DNA from: Corynebacterium mastitidis DSM 44356
GTDB taxonomy: Bacteria; Actinomycetota; Actinomycetes; Mycobacteriales; Mycobacteriaceae
Direction of reading: 5' to 3'
DNA length: 64,000 nucleotides
NCBI RefSeq assembly: GCF_000375365.1
Contig: NZ_AQXB01000005.1
Coordinates: 1-64,000, forward strand
The stretch's first letter is position 1. Each line of letters starts with the position of its first letter. Below are positions 63,774 to 64,000 of the stretch, in pieces. The position numbers were made by a program, and so were the translations under genes. Below the pieces are notes generated by a model. It did no database searches and was not told the DNA's origin. It worked only from the letters and a program-made list of their open reading frames with translations.

Positions 63774-64000
63774 ATGAGAAACCTTCACGTCCAGGACCAC
63801 ACGATCACCGTGCCGCTCGACCGGGCGCGCCCCGACGACGGGCGCACCGTGGAGGTCTTTGCCCGCGTGCTCAGCCGGGACGCGGGTCTGCCGCACCTGC
63901 TCTACCTCCAGGGCGGGCCCGGGTGCGAGGCCCCGCGCCTGTGGCCCTCCTGGATGCCGGTGGCCCTGGAGCGCTACCAGGTGGTGCTCCTCGACCAGCG
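63774..64000 (+). CDS. proline iminopeptidase-like alpha/beta hydrolase, cut by window end
   Basis: The first 75 codons of a rightward gene, from ATG 63774 ([16 protein letters not shown]). The [14 protein letters not shown] segment matches the oxyanion HGGPG loop of S33 proline iminopeptidases (Gln replaces His), and YQVVLLDQR is the strand that follows it. The catalytic triad lies beyond the window. It is divergent from gltX across about 97 bases that must hold both promoters. Confidence 0.75.
   Translation, partial: MRNLHVQDHTITVPLDRARPDDGRTVEVFARVLSRDAGLPHLLYLQGGPGCEAPRLWPSWMPVALERYQVVLLDQ

Overview
The window is high-GC actinobacterial chromosome, almost certainly Corynebacterium. The reasons are gene order and gene sizes. 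A pheST-argCJBD-argRGH block lies next to tyrS, ptsG abuts coaE, uvrB sits by tandem universal stress genes, and an IclR regulator diverges from leuCD. A recG-fakA-like-ung-thiL-DUF3515-ddl-gpsA-mutT1 run follows. The order matches, from memory, the C. glutamicum map (roughly cg1463 to cg1594) read in reverse. No insertion sequence, prophage or CRISPR array is visible. The species cannot be named from this.

Layout. 1-424: probable leader of a ribosomal RNA operon reading leftwards out of the window. 425-6783: a tightly overlapping leftward run, Trm112-like, tyrS, galM, sodium:sugar symporter, small membrane protein, galT, galK. 6794-14224: arginine biosynthesis argC-J-B-D-R-G-H, with argF absent from its usual place between argD and argR. 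14260-16468: a TetR regulator, an ABC-F ATPase gene broken by two frameshifts, and a palindromic operator. 16529-23728: pheT, pheS, an rRNA methyltransferase, a TM2 protein, rplT-rpmI-infC behind a leader with an intrinsic terminator, and a beta-lactamase-fold lipoprotein. 23762-33818: uvrA, a metallo-hydrolase, a DoxX-like membrane protein, a HelD-like helicase, two universal stress proteins, uvrB and a VOC protein. 33836-40823: coaE, ptsG, rpsA, polA.

40905-46191 runs rightwards: an unusual tRNA-Leu, a lipoprotein and a secreted low-complexity protein, then a four-gene operon (DUF368 carrier, amino-acid binding lipoprotein, permease, ATPase). 46027-55366: a small basic ORF, coaD, rsmD, recG, a DAK-type kinase, ung, thiL, DUF3515 (rightward), ddl, gpsA. 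55514-64000: mutT1, leuD/leuC with divergent ltbR, a secreted esterase, a quinone reductase-like flavoprotein, two identical tRNA-Glu genes around a YagU-family gene, tRNA-Gln, gltX, and the start of an alpha/beta hydrolase.

Most of the window is core metabolism, translation and DNA repair. The points worth a second look are the missing argF together with a predicted basic amino-acid importer; the ABC-F gene with two +1 shifts in the same G6 context beside an intact operator; infC with an ATC start and an attenuator-like leader; the class-I-shaped tRNA-Leu(CAA); and galactose genes translationally coupled to tyrS. Start sites were re-chosen from Shine-Dalgarno spacing and family N-termini wherever the longest open frame ran into a neighbour.
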